From positions 1 through 64,000 of the forward strand of contig CAZWYY010000003.1 of assembly GCA_964638895.1 (NCBI GenBank): a stretch of DNA of 64,000 nt, read 5' to 3'. The notes below the pieces were generated by a model. The model searched no databases, was not told where the DNA came from, and worked only from the letters and a program-made list of their open reading frames with translations. Made by a program: the position numbers and the translations under genes. This stretch comes from JAFGGG01 sp964638895. GTDB lineage: Bacteria > Spirochaetota > Spirochaetia > SZUA-6 > RPPD01. Positions 1 through 6,906 of the stretch are shown piece by piece (positions within the stretch are counted from its first letter, which is position 1; every line of letters begins with the position of its first letter).

Positions 1-1
1 A

Positions 2-1318
2 AAATTCTACCTTCAGGACAAAAATCTGAACGCGGCCATCAGCCAGTTCAAACAGGTGTTGGATATGGACCCGAATGACATCGCCGCCGTCTACCAGTTG
101 GGCCTGGTGTACCGCTGGAAAGGGAACTGGAGCGCGGCCATGAATCAGTTTAAGCGTGTCTATGATAATGATCCCACCTATGAGCAGGCCGCGGCCTTTT
201 ATAACGACCTGGCCCGACAGCACTGCGACCTGGTGCAGTATGCCTTTAAATACGTGGTGGAAACCGCCACCAATGTCGAGATGAGCGGCTCAGCCACCTC
301 ACGGGAAAGCGAGCTTGATTACACCCACCCCTTTGATACCACGTTCGCCCTGAGAGCTGCTTATAATATCGAATATTTCTCTTATTACAAGGTCTGGGAC
401 CCGGCCGGCCAACCCTACACCTACCATTACCATGATCTGCTGCTCGGCCTTTCCTATTATAATGTGGACTGGGGGCTGCGCATTACCCCGTTTGTGGGCG
501 CCAAACTGCTCTTGAAGGACGCGTTCTATAAAACCATGCTGACCGGCGACCCCGCCACCGACTTCCGTTCCCAGCCTGTCGCGGCCGTTTTTGATTATTT
601 CGACGTGCCCGAACCATACGTATACGCGGAGGCCGCCCTGTGGGAGAACGGCATGTTTACCGCCTCCCTCCGCGGCGGGTATGAGCGCTACCCTGAAACC
701 TATGCTTATTTTGAACCCAATGTGTATGACCTTTGGGGCGAGTGTAACCTGATCCTGAAACTCGCCTTCCTAGATTTTCCGGTGATCAAGGGCACCAAAA
801 TCCGCGCGTACGGCAAGGTGGACTCCCTGGATGACGGCAACCTGATCTATGAGACCGCGGGCTACCTGGACATCACCTTCCTTGATCTGGACTACCCGGT
901 TGACCTGGAGGTCACGGCCTACGGGCAGGTCTGGTACCAGGACAGCACGAATGATGATCCGTGGAAATCCGGCGATTATTTTAAACCGCAAAACCAGTAC
1001 CAGTTCTTCGGGGGGCTGGGCTTTTCCGCATATTTCCCCGTGGCCGAGGGCAATGTGTTGGGCATAAGCCTCAAGATCCAGGGCGGACCGTACAGCGAGT
1101 ATCATTCATATGGCGGAGAAGGACAGGTTGATTACATAAAGGTGGAAGGGGATCTGACCCTTGAGTACGCCATAAACGCCCTGCGCTTTTACCTGGAAAC
1201 TAATTACCAGGGCACCTATGAACCGAAAGGACTGCTGCAGGACGATCAACTGAGTTACGGGCAGCTGACCTTCCGACTGGGGCTTGAGGCGCGTTTCCCG
1301 GGCCTGTTGACGCAATAA
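2..1318 (+). CDS. TPR-containing outer-membrane beta-barrel protein, 5' truncated
   Basis: The reading frame is open from the window edge, so the true start lies outside. The first ~60 visible residues look like tetratricopeptide repeats (pattern N-A-I-x-x-F-K-x-V-L, then W-S-A-A-M-N-Q-F-K). The remaining ~350 residues are rich in alternating aromatic/polar strands with many Tyr, Trp and Gly and end in an aromatic-poor but strand-like tail, as expected for a beta-barrel. The arrangement suggests an outer-membrane protein with a periplasmic TPR part, perhaps in surface polysaccharide or protein export; the function is not recognisable. A strong terminator follows 25 bases after the stop. Confidence is good that it is a gene and moderate for the topology. 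Confidence 0.6.
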   Translation, partial: KFYLQDKNLNAAISQFKQVLDMDPNDIAAVYQLGLVYRWKGNWSAAMNQFKRVYDNDPTYEQAAAFYNDLARQHCDLVQYAFKYVVETATNVEMSGSATSRESELDYTHPFDTTFALRAAYNIEYFSYYKVWDPAGQPYTYHYHDLLLGLSYYNVDWGLRITPFVGAKLLLKDAFYKTMLTGDPATDFRSQPVAAVFDYFDVPEPYVYAEAALWENGMFTASLRGGYERYPETYAYFEPNVYDLWGECNLILKLAFLDFPVIKGTKIRAYGKVDSLDDGNLIYETAGYLDITFLDLDYPVDLEVTAYGQVWYQDSTNDDPWKSGDYFKPQNQYQFFGGLGFSAYFPVAEGNVLGISLKIQGGPYSEYHSYGGEGQVDYIKVEGDLTLEYAINALRFYLETNYQGTYEPKGLLQDDQLSYGQLTFRLGLEARFPGLLTQ

Positions 1319-1343
1319 CAACCAACAGTTACGTGCTGATATC

Positions 1344-1378
1344 GACGGGGCCCCGTAAAAAAGGGCCCTGTTTTCTTT
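1344..1378 (+). terminator. Rho-independent terminator of the TPR/barrel gene
   Basis: A 10-bp stem (1344-1353 with 1363-1372, core GGGCCC/GGGCCC, one G-T pair) with a 9-base A-rich loop is followed by a T-rich run. It lies directly downstream of the stop at 1318. Confidence 0.8.
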
Positions 1379-1393
1379 AAAGAGGTTTATGAA

Positions 1394-1423
1394 TTGACAT
1401 GCTTATAAAAAAAATGGTTAAAT
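1394..1423 (+). promoter_or_regulatory. Likely promoter of tRNA-Leu
   Basis: A perfect -35 box TTGACA (1394-1399) is followed after 18 bases by TTAAAT (1418-1423), 14 bases before the mature tRNA 5' end. The -10 box is weak, so its exact position is uncertain. Confidence 0.45.
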
Positions 1424-1437
1424 GATACAACAAGTTC

Positions 1438-1521
1438 GCCCGGATGGTGAAATTGGTAGACACGCTAGGTTCAGGGTCTAGTGGGGGCAACTCCATGCTG
1501 GTTCGAGTCCAGTTCCGGGCA
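1438..1521 (+). tRNA. tRNA-Leu (anticodon CAG)
   Basis: An 84-base class II tRNA with long variable arm. Acceptor GCCCGGA (1438-1444) pairs with TCCGGGC (1514-1520), discriminator A at 1521. The anticodon stem CTAGG/TCTAG encloses the loop TTCAGGG, giving anticodon CAG, which reads CUG leucine codons. The T-loop GGTTCGAGTCC is standard. CCA is not encoded. Confidence 0.95.
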
Positions 1522-1528
1522 AAAAAAA

Positions 1529-1561
1529 GGCTGCTTGAAGAACTTCGGGCAGTCTTTTTTT
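1529..1561 (+). terminator. Terminator after tRNA-Leu
   Basis: GGCTGC (1529-1534) pairs with GCAGTC (1549-1554) and an inner GAA/TTC extends the stem. Seven or more Ts follow (1554-1561). It sits at the 3' end of the convergent gene at 1560-2264 and may serve both strands. Confidence 0.75.
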
Positions 1562-2264
1562 ATGCATTCCTTCTGTTATTATGCCCGCTCACAAAATTAA
1601 GCAACAACACCCAGAAGCAGATGATCAGGTTGAACAGGGGAACTTGCAGCGCCCCGGGCAAACAGTAAATTATGGAGACCGCGGGGATCCAGACGATCCA
1701 GGTGGAGAAAAGCACCGATGGGATCTTAAACGTAAACAGGCGTTTGTTTATGTTTTGCCTAAAGCGCGCAAAGGAAAAGCCGCTGTCCTTCCACAGGAAG
1801 GCGATGGTCAGCGAGGGGGCGGCCCACAATGGGCTGTACACAAACTGGTCCACCAGGGTTTTCTGAATAATAGTGCCAAAGTTAAGTGTATAGCCGAAGA
1901 TGACGCCTTGCAGGCGGTAAAAGGCGTCAACCTCGATCCCCTTCCAGATCCACACCGCCAGGTAAAATAACAGCTCTTTGGGAAAGGCTTTTTTAGGTAT
2001 TTGTTTCGTGGCGAACAGGTAAAGGCAGGGGATAAGACCACCGAAAAGCGCGGTAGAGACGGCTGAAAACACATAGCCGTACGCGGTTTTCAGGTCGCTG
2101 ACATAGAGAAAAGCATCCTGGGCTGCGGCAATAAAATAATAGGCCAGCACGATACCCAGGCCCATGGCCTGCAGCACAAGTCCGGGCAGCAGGTTTGTTT
2201 TCATGCCCTGAAGGGCGGCGGAATACAGAGTATCTTTGGGAGTTGTTTCGTTTCCAGTCTTCAT
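1560..2264 (-). CDS. Mpv17/PMP22-like integral membrane protein
   Basis: A 234-residue protein with four or more hydrophobic segments. The middle carries K-T-L-V-D-Q-F-V-Y-S-P-L-W, matching the DQxxxxP signature of the eukaryotic Mpv17/PMP22 family, and the C-terminal segment (F-K-I-P-S...W-I-V-W-I-P...VPLFN...W) has the spacing of the family's W-x-x-W-P ... V-P ... R/N ... W block. These features are seen; membership is inferred from memory of the family. Mpv17 proteins form channels of uncertain substrate in mitochondrial and peroxisomal membranes. The ATG at 2264 is chosen over a GTG at 2279 because the latter would begin 2 bases after the predicted -10 box. It is a single-gene unit convergent with tRNA-Leu. 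Confidence 0.6.
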   Translation of the reverse strand: MKTGNETTPKDTLYSAALQGMKTNLLPGLVLQAMGLGIVLAYYFIAAAQDAFLYVSDLKTAYGYVFSAVSTALFGGLIPCLYLFATKQIPKKAFPKELLFYLAVWIWKGIEVDAFYRLQGVIFGYTLNFGTIIQKTLVDQFVYSPLWAAPSLTIAFLWKDSGFSFARFRQNINKRLFTFKIPSVLFSTWIVWIPAVSIIYCLPGALQVPLFNLIICFWVLLLNFVSGHNNRRNA

Positions 2265-2281
2265 AGTATTTGAAGGCACAT

Positions 2282-2310
2282 ACTATATCGCGCGGAAGAC
2301 AAAAAAGCAA
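2282..2310 (-). promoter_or_regulatory. Promoter of the Mpv17-like gene
   Basis: On the minus strand TTGCTT (2310-2305), 17 bases, TATAGT (2287-2282). The ATG at 2264 is 17 bases further, giving a leader of about 10 bases. Confidence 0.5.
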
Positions 2311-2317
2311 TATCATA

Positions 2318-2464
2318 AACCGGGCGCAGGCCCGGAAGGCGCAGCGCCTGGCTCATTTGCTACAGTCCGAACGGTGCAGCGGCCGGCTTTACGGTCGCGG
2401 CCTGGGCGAAACGCCAGGCCGTCCCTCCTGTCGCGAGCCGGGTGGAAACCGACCGGCTATGATT
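2318..2464. other. GC-rich intergenic block with two hairpins
   Basis: Non-coding sequence between copA and the Mpv17-like gene. It contains GGCCTGG...CCAGGCC (2399-2420, one bulge) and AGCCGG...CCGGCT (2436-2458). There is no T-run on either strand, so these are not classical terminators, though they could act as transcript-end structures for copA. Confidence 0.4.
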
Positions 2465-4711
2465 CTAATCAAGTTTTACTTTTTTCAGCCTGAGGGAGTT
2501 GCTTACCACGTTGATGGAGCTTAGGGCCATGGCCGCTTCGGCAATGGCCGGATGCAGCAGCCCCAGTACCGCCAGCGGCACCGCGATTATATTGTAAAAA
2601 AAGGCCCAGAAAAGGTTCTGGAGTATTTTTTTAAAGGTGGCCCGGGAAAGTCTGATGGCGCGGACCACGCCCTCAAGACTGCCGCCCACCAGGGTAATGT
2701 CCGCCGCCTCTATGGCGATATCAGTGCCCGTGCCGATGGCGATACCCACGTGCGCCTGTTTAAGCGCCGGGGCGTCGTTTATTCCGTCCCCCACCATGGC
2801 TACGGTCCGGCCCTGTGCTTGCAGCTCTTTAATAATCCTGATTTTATCCTGGGGCAGCAGTTCCGCAAAAACCGTATCCATCCCCACCCGGCCGGCGATG
2901 GTGCGTGCGGCCCTTGTATTGTCTCCGGTGAGCATTACGGTTTTAATACCCATGGTATGAAGTTTCTCCACGGCGGCCGTTGAATCCGCCTTCACCGTAT
3001 CGGCCACGGCGATAATCCCTATGGTTTTATGATCACGGCCGAAGAGCACAGCGGTATATCCTTTTTCCTGGTAGCCATCCGCCATATCCTGGAACCGGTC
3101 AAGCGGAATGCCAAGCTCCCGAAAGTAGGCGATACTGCCGGCCATATACGTCCGTCCGTCAATCAGGGCGGAAACTCCCCTGCCCGCGGTTGATCTGAAT
3201 TCTCCCGGCTCCGTTAGGGACGCGCCCCGCTGCCCGGCCCAACGATTCACTGCGCCCGCCAGCGGATGGCTGGAACGATGTTCCAGGGATGCCGCCGTAT
3301 TTATAAACTCCCGGTCAGGCAGATCGCTTTGAAAATCGATGACATGGGGCGTGCCCGTGGTGACGGTGCCGGTTTTATCGAACACAACAGTATCTATCTT
3401 CTGGGCGGTCTGAATGGCTTCCCCGTTACGGATAAGGATGCCGCCTGCGGCCCCCTTGCCCATGCCCACCATCAGGGCCGTGGGCGTGGCCAGACCCAAG
3501 GCGCAGGGACAGGCTATTACGATGGCCGCGATGGCCGCGAAAAGTGCGGCCGATATCACTGATGTCTGCAGGGTGATCCATGGCAGAAACGGGGCGAACA
3601 CGGAAAGAATGCTCTTCCCCACACCGGGAAACACCATCCAGAAAACGAAGGTGGCCAGTGATATCAACAGCACCACCGGTACGAATACGGCAGTTACCTT
3701 GTCGGCAAAGGCCTGAATGGGGATCTTGGATGACTGTGCCTGCCTGGTCAGCAGAATGATTTGTGATAAAAAGGTGTCTTTACCGACCTTTTCAATGCGA
3801 ACCTTGAGCGCTCCCCCGCCGTTCAGCGTGGCCCCGATGACCTTGTCACCCCTGCTTTTTTCTATGGGTATGGACTCTCCGGTTGCCATGGATTCATCCA
3901 CGGCACTCCCGCCGTCTGTGATTACGCCGTCAACCGGAATCTTTTCACCCGGTTTTACCAGCACCACATCGCCGATGCGCAGTTCCTCCACCGGTACTTC
4001 ACTGGTGCCGCCGTCTTTGCCGACAAGATGCGCGCTTTTGGCCCCCAGCTCCAGGAGTTGTTTAATGGCTTGGGAGGCCCTGCCCGTGGCCGCCTCCTTG
4101 AGATAGTTTCCGATGAAATTAATGGACATGATCATGGCCCCCACCACCGCGAAATTCTCGATCCCCAGTCCAAAAAGCTTCAGGATGCCCGTGCTGAAGG
4201 CGGCAACCGTGCCCAACCCGATCAGCGAATCCATGGCGAAGGAGACGTTTTTGAATGAGTACAGCATGGCGCGGATCACCGGAAAGCCGATGATGAAGAT
4301 CACCGGGAAGGCCAGTACCAGGTCGATGATCAGGGCGGGCAGTGCGCCGCCCAAAAAAAATCCGAAGGCCATCTCCCCGATCATCTTCAGGGCAAGGGGC
4401 AGGGTGATGGCCCACGCCCATACCAGCCGGGCCTTCTCCCTCCTCAGGTGAAGCGCTTCCTGCCGCGTCTCATCCTCCATATCCTCAAGGGCGTATCCGG
4501 CCTGTTTTACCTTCTTTTTAAAGGTCCTGGTATCTGTTTTTTCATTAATATAGCTAATGAACGCCTTTTTTTCGGTAAAGCTGACACGCGCGTCGACCAC
4601 ACCCGGAATATGTTTTAACGTGTTTTCCACAGTAAGGGCGCAGGCGGCGCAGGACATACCCCGCACCGCGTATTCAATCTTGTTTTTTTTCACAGAAGTT
4701 GATTCGGCCAT
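2465..4711 (-). CDS. copA: Cu(+)-exporting P1B-type ATPase CopA
   Basis: A 748-residue heavy-metal P-type ATPase that exports Cu(I) from the cytoplasm using ATP. One N-terminal HMA domain carries the metal site C21-A-A-C24. The actuator loop TGE is at 278-280, the transport motif CPC at 402-404, the phosphorylated DKTGT at 446-450, the SHP motif at 482-484 and GDGIND at 642-647. Copper-type signatures in the last helices are present (YN-x4-P and M-A-L-S-S). A GGAGG Shine-Dalgarno lies 6 bases before the ATG. It is the last gene of the csoR operon, 39 bases after copZ, and presumably receives copper from CopZ. Length is usual for a one-HMA CopA. Confidence 0.96.
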   Translation of the reverse strand: MAESTSVKKNKIEYAVRGMSCAACALTVENTLKHIPGVVDARVSFTEKKAFISYINEKTDTRTFKKKVKQAGYALEDMEDETRQEALHLRREKARLVWAWAITLPLALKMIGEMAFGFFLGGALPALIIDLVLAFPVIFIIGFPVIRAMLYSFKNVSFAMDSLIGLGTVAAFSTGILKLFGLGIENFAVVGAMIMSINFIGNYLKEAATGRASQAIKQLLELGAKSAHLVGKDGGTSEVPVEELRIGDVVLVKPGEKIPVDGVITDGGSAVDESMATGESIPIEKSRGDKVIGATLNGGGALKVRIEKVGKDTFLSQIILLTRQAQSSKIPIQAFADKVTAVFVPVVLLISLATFVFWMVFPGVGKSILSVFAPFLPWITLQTSVISAALFAAIAAIVIACPCALGLATPTALMVGMGKGAAGGILIRNGEAIQTAQKIDTVVFDKTGTVTTGTPHVIDFQSDLPDREFINTAASLEHRSSHPLAGAVNRWAGQRGASLTEPGEFRSTAGRGVSALIDGRTYMAGSIAYFRELGIPLDRFQDMADGYQEKGYTAVLFGRDHKTIGIIAVADTVKADSTAAVEKLHTMGIKTVMLTGDNTRAARTIAGRVGMDTVFAELLPQDKIRIIKELQAQGRTVAMVGDGINDAPALKQAHVGIAIGTGTDIAIEAADITLVGGSLEGVVRAIRLSRATFKKILQNLFWAFFYNIIAVPLAVLGLLHPAIAEAAMALSSINVVSNSLRLKKVKLD

Positions 4712-4750
4712 CGTCCGCCTCCGTCGGTGTTAATCCGTCTGGTGCCGCGC

Positions 4751-4954
4751 TTAATTCGCGTCGTACCCCGCAGCCTGGACCAGTTTGATCAGGGCCGCCT
4801 TATCCCGGGTTGCCGTGGTGACGAATGCCTTTTTCTTGGCGAAATCCACTTCGGCGTGTTCCACGCCGTCGGCTGCGGAAAGCGCCCGTTGGATGGCGCC
4901 CGCGCACCCCGTGCAGGCCATGCCCTTTATCTTTAAAGTGACGATATTTTTCAT
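4751..4954 (-). CDS. copZ: Copper chaperone CopZ
   Basis: A 67-residue single HMA domain of beta-alpha-beta-beta-alpha-beta type. The metal-binding loop is G-M-A-C-T-G-C (residues 11-17), the standard MxCxxC site binding one Cu(I) through two cysteines, and the C-terminal A-G-Y is typical of the family. It would carry copper in the cytoplasm to CopA and possibly to CsoR. The Shine-Dalgarno GGAGGAG lies 7 bases before the ATG and inside the upstream small gene, whose TGA overlaps this ATG (ATGA), so translation is likely coupled. The length matches other bacterial CopZ proteins. Confidence 0.93.
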   Translation of the reverse strand: MKNIVTLKIKGMACTGCAGAIQRALSAADGVEHAEVDFAKKKAFVTTATRDKAALIKLVQAAGYDAN

Positions 4955-5121
4955 ATTCTATCTCCTCCATTGTATTCGGTGTATTGTCCGGCCCGGTGCG
5001 GTGATTTTTTATTCATATCACAGCAGTCCAGGCGTTTATTGCCGTAGGCCTTTTCATTGGCCTCCGCAAGACGATCAAAGTAATGATTGATCCTTTGCCC
5101 CAGTTTTTTAAAGACGTTCAT
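4951..5121 (-). CDS. 56-aa LDCC-motif putative metal-binding protein
   Basis: A short gene in the csoR-copA operon. It begins M-N-V-F-K-K-L-G, has a basic/acidic amphipathic helix (residues ~5-25) and then L31-D-C-C-D with adjacent cysteines at 33-34. The start is supported by AGAGGTG six bases upstream, and its TGA overlaps the ATG of copZ. From memory, RefSeq names such proteins 'LDCC motif putative metal-binding protein'; their molecular role is not known to me. A vicinal Cys pair next to Asp in a copper operon suggests Cu(I) binding or delivery, which is inference. Confidence 0.8.
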   Translation of the reverse strand: MNVFKKLGQRINHYFDRLAEANEKAYGNKRLDCCDMNKKSPHRAGQYTEYNGGDRI

Positions 5122-5148
5122 ATCGCACCTCTTGTAAGTTAATCCTTG

Positions 5149-5556
5149 TTACCTTCCCATCATCCCGTTACCGTAGGATCCCGGGCCCTTGTCCTCCGGA
5201 TCACGGTAGTCCGGGTTCATCCATCCCCGGTTCGACAGGTAGCGGTAGCCCATGGCCCTGTGCATGGCTTCCAGGCTTTCCGAGCCTTCTCCGCCCATCA
5301 TTTGGTCCATCTGCTCATGTTCCTCCCGGTCGGGATGGACGGCGCTCATCACTGCGTCCCCCAGTTCTTCCAGGAGGTTGTCGCTGACCTTGCCGGGAAC
5401 AATATCGCGGTTTACGGTCACTCCCTGTTCACGGCGGATGAGTTCAAGTACCTGTGGGATGGTTTGTTCCTGTTCCTTTTCCTGTGCCGCGAGCGGCACG
5501 ATGGTCATACCTAAAAACATCATGATAATAATCATTCTCAGTGTGGTGTTTCTCAT
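5149..5556 (-). CDS. Exported Met/His-rich protein of the copper operon
   Basis: 135 residues. An N-terminal signal peptide (hydrophobic residues ~6-22, ending L-A-A-Q) predicts export to the periplasm. The mature part has a short helical segment, then a Met/His/Glu-rich stretch (residues ~80-105, including H-E-Q-M-D-Q-M-M-G-G-E-G and M-H-R-A-M-G-Y-R-Y-L) and a Gly/Met-rich tail. Methionine and histidine clusters of this kind are common in periplasmic copper-binding proteins. No enzyme domain is recognised. A GGAGC Shine-Dalgarno precedes the ATG, and the gene lies 25 bases after csoR and 27 bases before the LDCC gene. Periplasmic copper buffering is a plausible but inferred role. Confidence 0.7.
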   Translation of the reverse strand: MRNTTLRMIIIMMFLGMTIVPLAAQEKEQEQTIPQVLELIRREQGVTVNRDIVPGKVSDNLLEELGDAVMSAVHPDREEHEQMDQMMGGEGSESLEAMHRAMGYRYLSNRGWMNPDYRDPEDKGPGSYGNGMMGR

Positions 5557-5581
5557 ATTTCAGCTCCAGTCTACCGGCCTT

Positions 5582-5866
5582 TCAGCCGGTTTTTCTGAAC
5601 TTGGAAAAAATGTCCATAATCTCGGTTATTTTATTGTTTTTATCCTCGGCGTCGCCGCTTTTCATGCTGTCCGCCACGCAGGTGTGCAGATGCTGAAACA
5701 TGATAAGGTCCTCCACCTTGCGGATGGCCGCGGCGCAGGCCCTGGTCTGGGTGAGAATATCCATGCAATAACGGTCTTCAGTCACCATTTTTTGGATGCC
5801 CCCAAGCTGGCCCTGGATCTTGTTGAGCCGCTGGGTTACCTCCGCTTTTTGCCTTTCATTCATCAT
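5582..5866 (-). CDS. csoR: Copper-sensing transcriptional repressor CsoR
   Basis: A 94-residue all-helical DUF156 (CsoR/RcnR/FrmR) repressor. The Cu(I) ligands fit the CsoR fingerprint: Cys34 (Y-C-M-D), His59 and Cys63 (H-L-H-T-C). Apo-protein binds DNA as a tetramer and is released by Cu(I). The tandem start ATGATG at 5866 is preferred because AGGAG lies 9 bases upstream; a GTG-initiated extension to 5893 has no such site. First gene of the copper operon, with a palindrome in its own promoter spacer, so autoregulation is expected. The second residue set of RcnR (His near the N-terminus) is absent, which argues against a nickel/cobalt sensor. Confidence 0.92.
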   Translation of the reverse strand: MMNERQKAEVTQRLNKIQGQLGGIQKMVTEDRYCMDILTQTRACAAAIRKVEDLIMFQHLHTCVADSMKSGDAEDKNNKITEIMDIFSKFRKTG

Positions 5867-5895
5867 TGATCGGTTCTCCTTTTCATTACACACTT

Positions 5896-5924
5896 AATAT
5901 ACTATACCCTGGTATGGTAGTCAA
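5896..5924 (-). promoter_or_regulatory. csoR operon promoter with CsoR-type operator
   Basis: On the minus strand TTGACT (5924-5919), a 17-base spacer, TATATT (5901-5896). The spacer holds a perfect palindrome ATACC-CT-GGTAT (5904-5915 as read on plus), resembling the G/C-tract inverted repeats bound by CsoR. Binding there would block RNA polymerase directly. Confidence 0.75.
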
Positions 5925-6010
5925 GCAGTAAAACAAATTATCCTGAGAGCGCTTTTTTAGACAGGAAGACGATTCTTAAGCGGAAAGGAAGATTTATCCG
6001 GCTTTTAAAC

Positions 6011-6056
6011 ATCTACCACAGAGTATGCTTGAACCTTGGTTCACCCTGTGGTAGAT
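6011..6056. other. 11-bp perfect inverted repeat downstream of the Cys-rich microprotein
   Basis: ATCTACCACAG (6011-6021) is repeated inverted as CTGTGGTAGAT (6046-6056), and the loop itself holds GAACC-TT-GGTTC. It lies ~30 bases past the stop of the 58-aa gene and upstream of the csoR promoter. It probably ends the arsR transcript and separates the two metal operons, although the T-run is poor. Confidence 0.5.
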
Positions 6057-6086
6057 TAATAATGTTAAAAGTGTTGTGAGTGCTTT

Positions 6087-6263
6087 TTAGCATTCACAAT
6101 CTGATAGGTCCTTGCACGCCTTGAAAAGGGCGTGTAAGGATTTTACTTTGGTTTGATCTTTGGGATTCATGGAAATAGTGACTCCCTTGTCCGTGTACTC
6201 AACATTACAGTCGTAGTTTTCACAGTCATGTTTCAGATCAATTCCGTGGCAACATCCAAACAT
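6087..6263 (-). CDS. 58-aa Cys-rich putative metal-binding microprotein
   Basis: A small gene with one of the strongest Shine-Dalgarno sequences in the window (AAAGGAGGTG, 7 bases before the ATG at 6263). The product has seven cysteines: C4-C5-H6 at the start, C14 and C19, then C50, C56 and C58 at the C-terminus, with a central strand-forming segment (V-E-Y-T-D-K-G-V-T-I). Cysteines at both ends could fold together into a thiolate metal site, as in metallothionein-like or metallochaperone proteins. It lies 40 bases behind an ArsR-family metal sensor, so metal control is likely. I do not recognise the family; its function is inferred only from composition and context. Confidence 0.75.
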   Translation of the reverse strand: MFGCCHGIDLKHDCENYDCNVEYTDKGVTISMNPKDQTKVKSLHALFKACKDLSDCEC

Positions 6264-6303
6264 TAACTCACCTCCTTTCTTTGATGCATTCCTGCCGGAA
6301 AAA

Positions 6304-6612
6304 TCATCCGAACAGGTCTTTTATGGCTTTCATTGCTTCTTCGTTAATGCTACATACATTGCTTTGTCCCTGTTTTGCGCGGTTTATAAGACCTGAACCT
6401 ACAAGCTCTTTAAAATGATGCGAAACTGTGGAACGGCTTATTTTCAGGCAATGGCAGGCATGGGTAAAAGACTTTTCCATACCCAGGCAGCATCCGTTAT
6501 GGATGGTTTTATTCCCGCAATGCTTTTGATGCAGATAAATCATCTGAAAGATGGCAAGCCTTTGTTCGCTGGAAAGCGCCTTGAATATTTTTGCCAGGTT
6601 GGATAGTTTCAT
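6304..6612 (-). CDS. ArsR/SmtB-family metal-sensing repressor
   Basis: 102 residues with the winged-helix fold of ArsR proteins (N-terminal K-I-F-K-A-L-S-S-E-Q-R-L and recognition helix S-R-S-T-V-S-H-H-F-K-E-L). A Cys/His-rich insertion (residues ~28-55) includes HNGCC and H-A-C-H-C; the last places a CxC pair at the start of helix 3, the position of the thiolate site in ArsR and CadC. It should therefore respond to a thiophilic metal or metalloid (As, Cd, Zn, Hg or Cu). First gene of a two-gene unit with the Cys-rich microprotein. The start codon lies inside an operator-like palindrome and lacks a Shine-Dalgarno sequence. Confidence 0.88.
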   Translation of the reverse strand: MKLSNLAKIFKALSSEQRLAIFQMIYLHQKHCGNKTIHNGCCLGMEKSFTHACHCLKISRSTVSHHFKELVGSGLINRAKQGQSNVCSINEEAMKAIKDLFG

Positions 6613-6652
6613 AACTATCGAACAATATATGCAAAGAAAAGGTTCATGTCAA
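6602..6652 (-). promoter_or_regulatory. arsR promoter with palindrome over the start codon
   Basis: TTGACA (6652-6647), 17 bases, TATATT (6629-6624) on the minus strand. An inverted repeat GATAGTT-ATGA-AACTATC (6619-6602) covers the ATG at 6612. The transcript should start only ~4-5 bases before the ATG, so the mRNA is nearly leaderless. Confidence 0.75.
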
Positions 6653-6906
6653 GAAAAAAAGGGGCGGAGAAAAATTATTCATACTGCAGCAGGTGTGATG
6701 CATTCAGGACTTTGATTTTTTTCCTTTTTTAATGATGACCCCCTGTTGTGCCAGTTCCGCCTACCGCCCCCTATTTACGTAACAAGGACGTCGTTCTTGC
6801 CGCGGATTGCGCGGCCTATTGTCTCGGTGATTTTCAGGGGCGCGTACCGTTCCCATACAAAGGGTGGTGGTGAGTATACGGGGAGAAATTTTGGAGCAGT
6901 GACGAT

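Noticed and set aside
770..1105. Antisense frame inside the TPR/barrel gene
   Set aside because: Long antisense frames are common here because of codon bias; no ribosome site or domain supports it.
2399..2458. The two hairpins after copA as a rho-independent terminator
   Set aside because: No T-run on the minus strand follows either hairpin.
2318..2464. A plus-strand gene in the GC-rich block near copA
   Set aside because: The frames are short, lack ribosome sites and consist of hairpin sequence.
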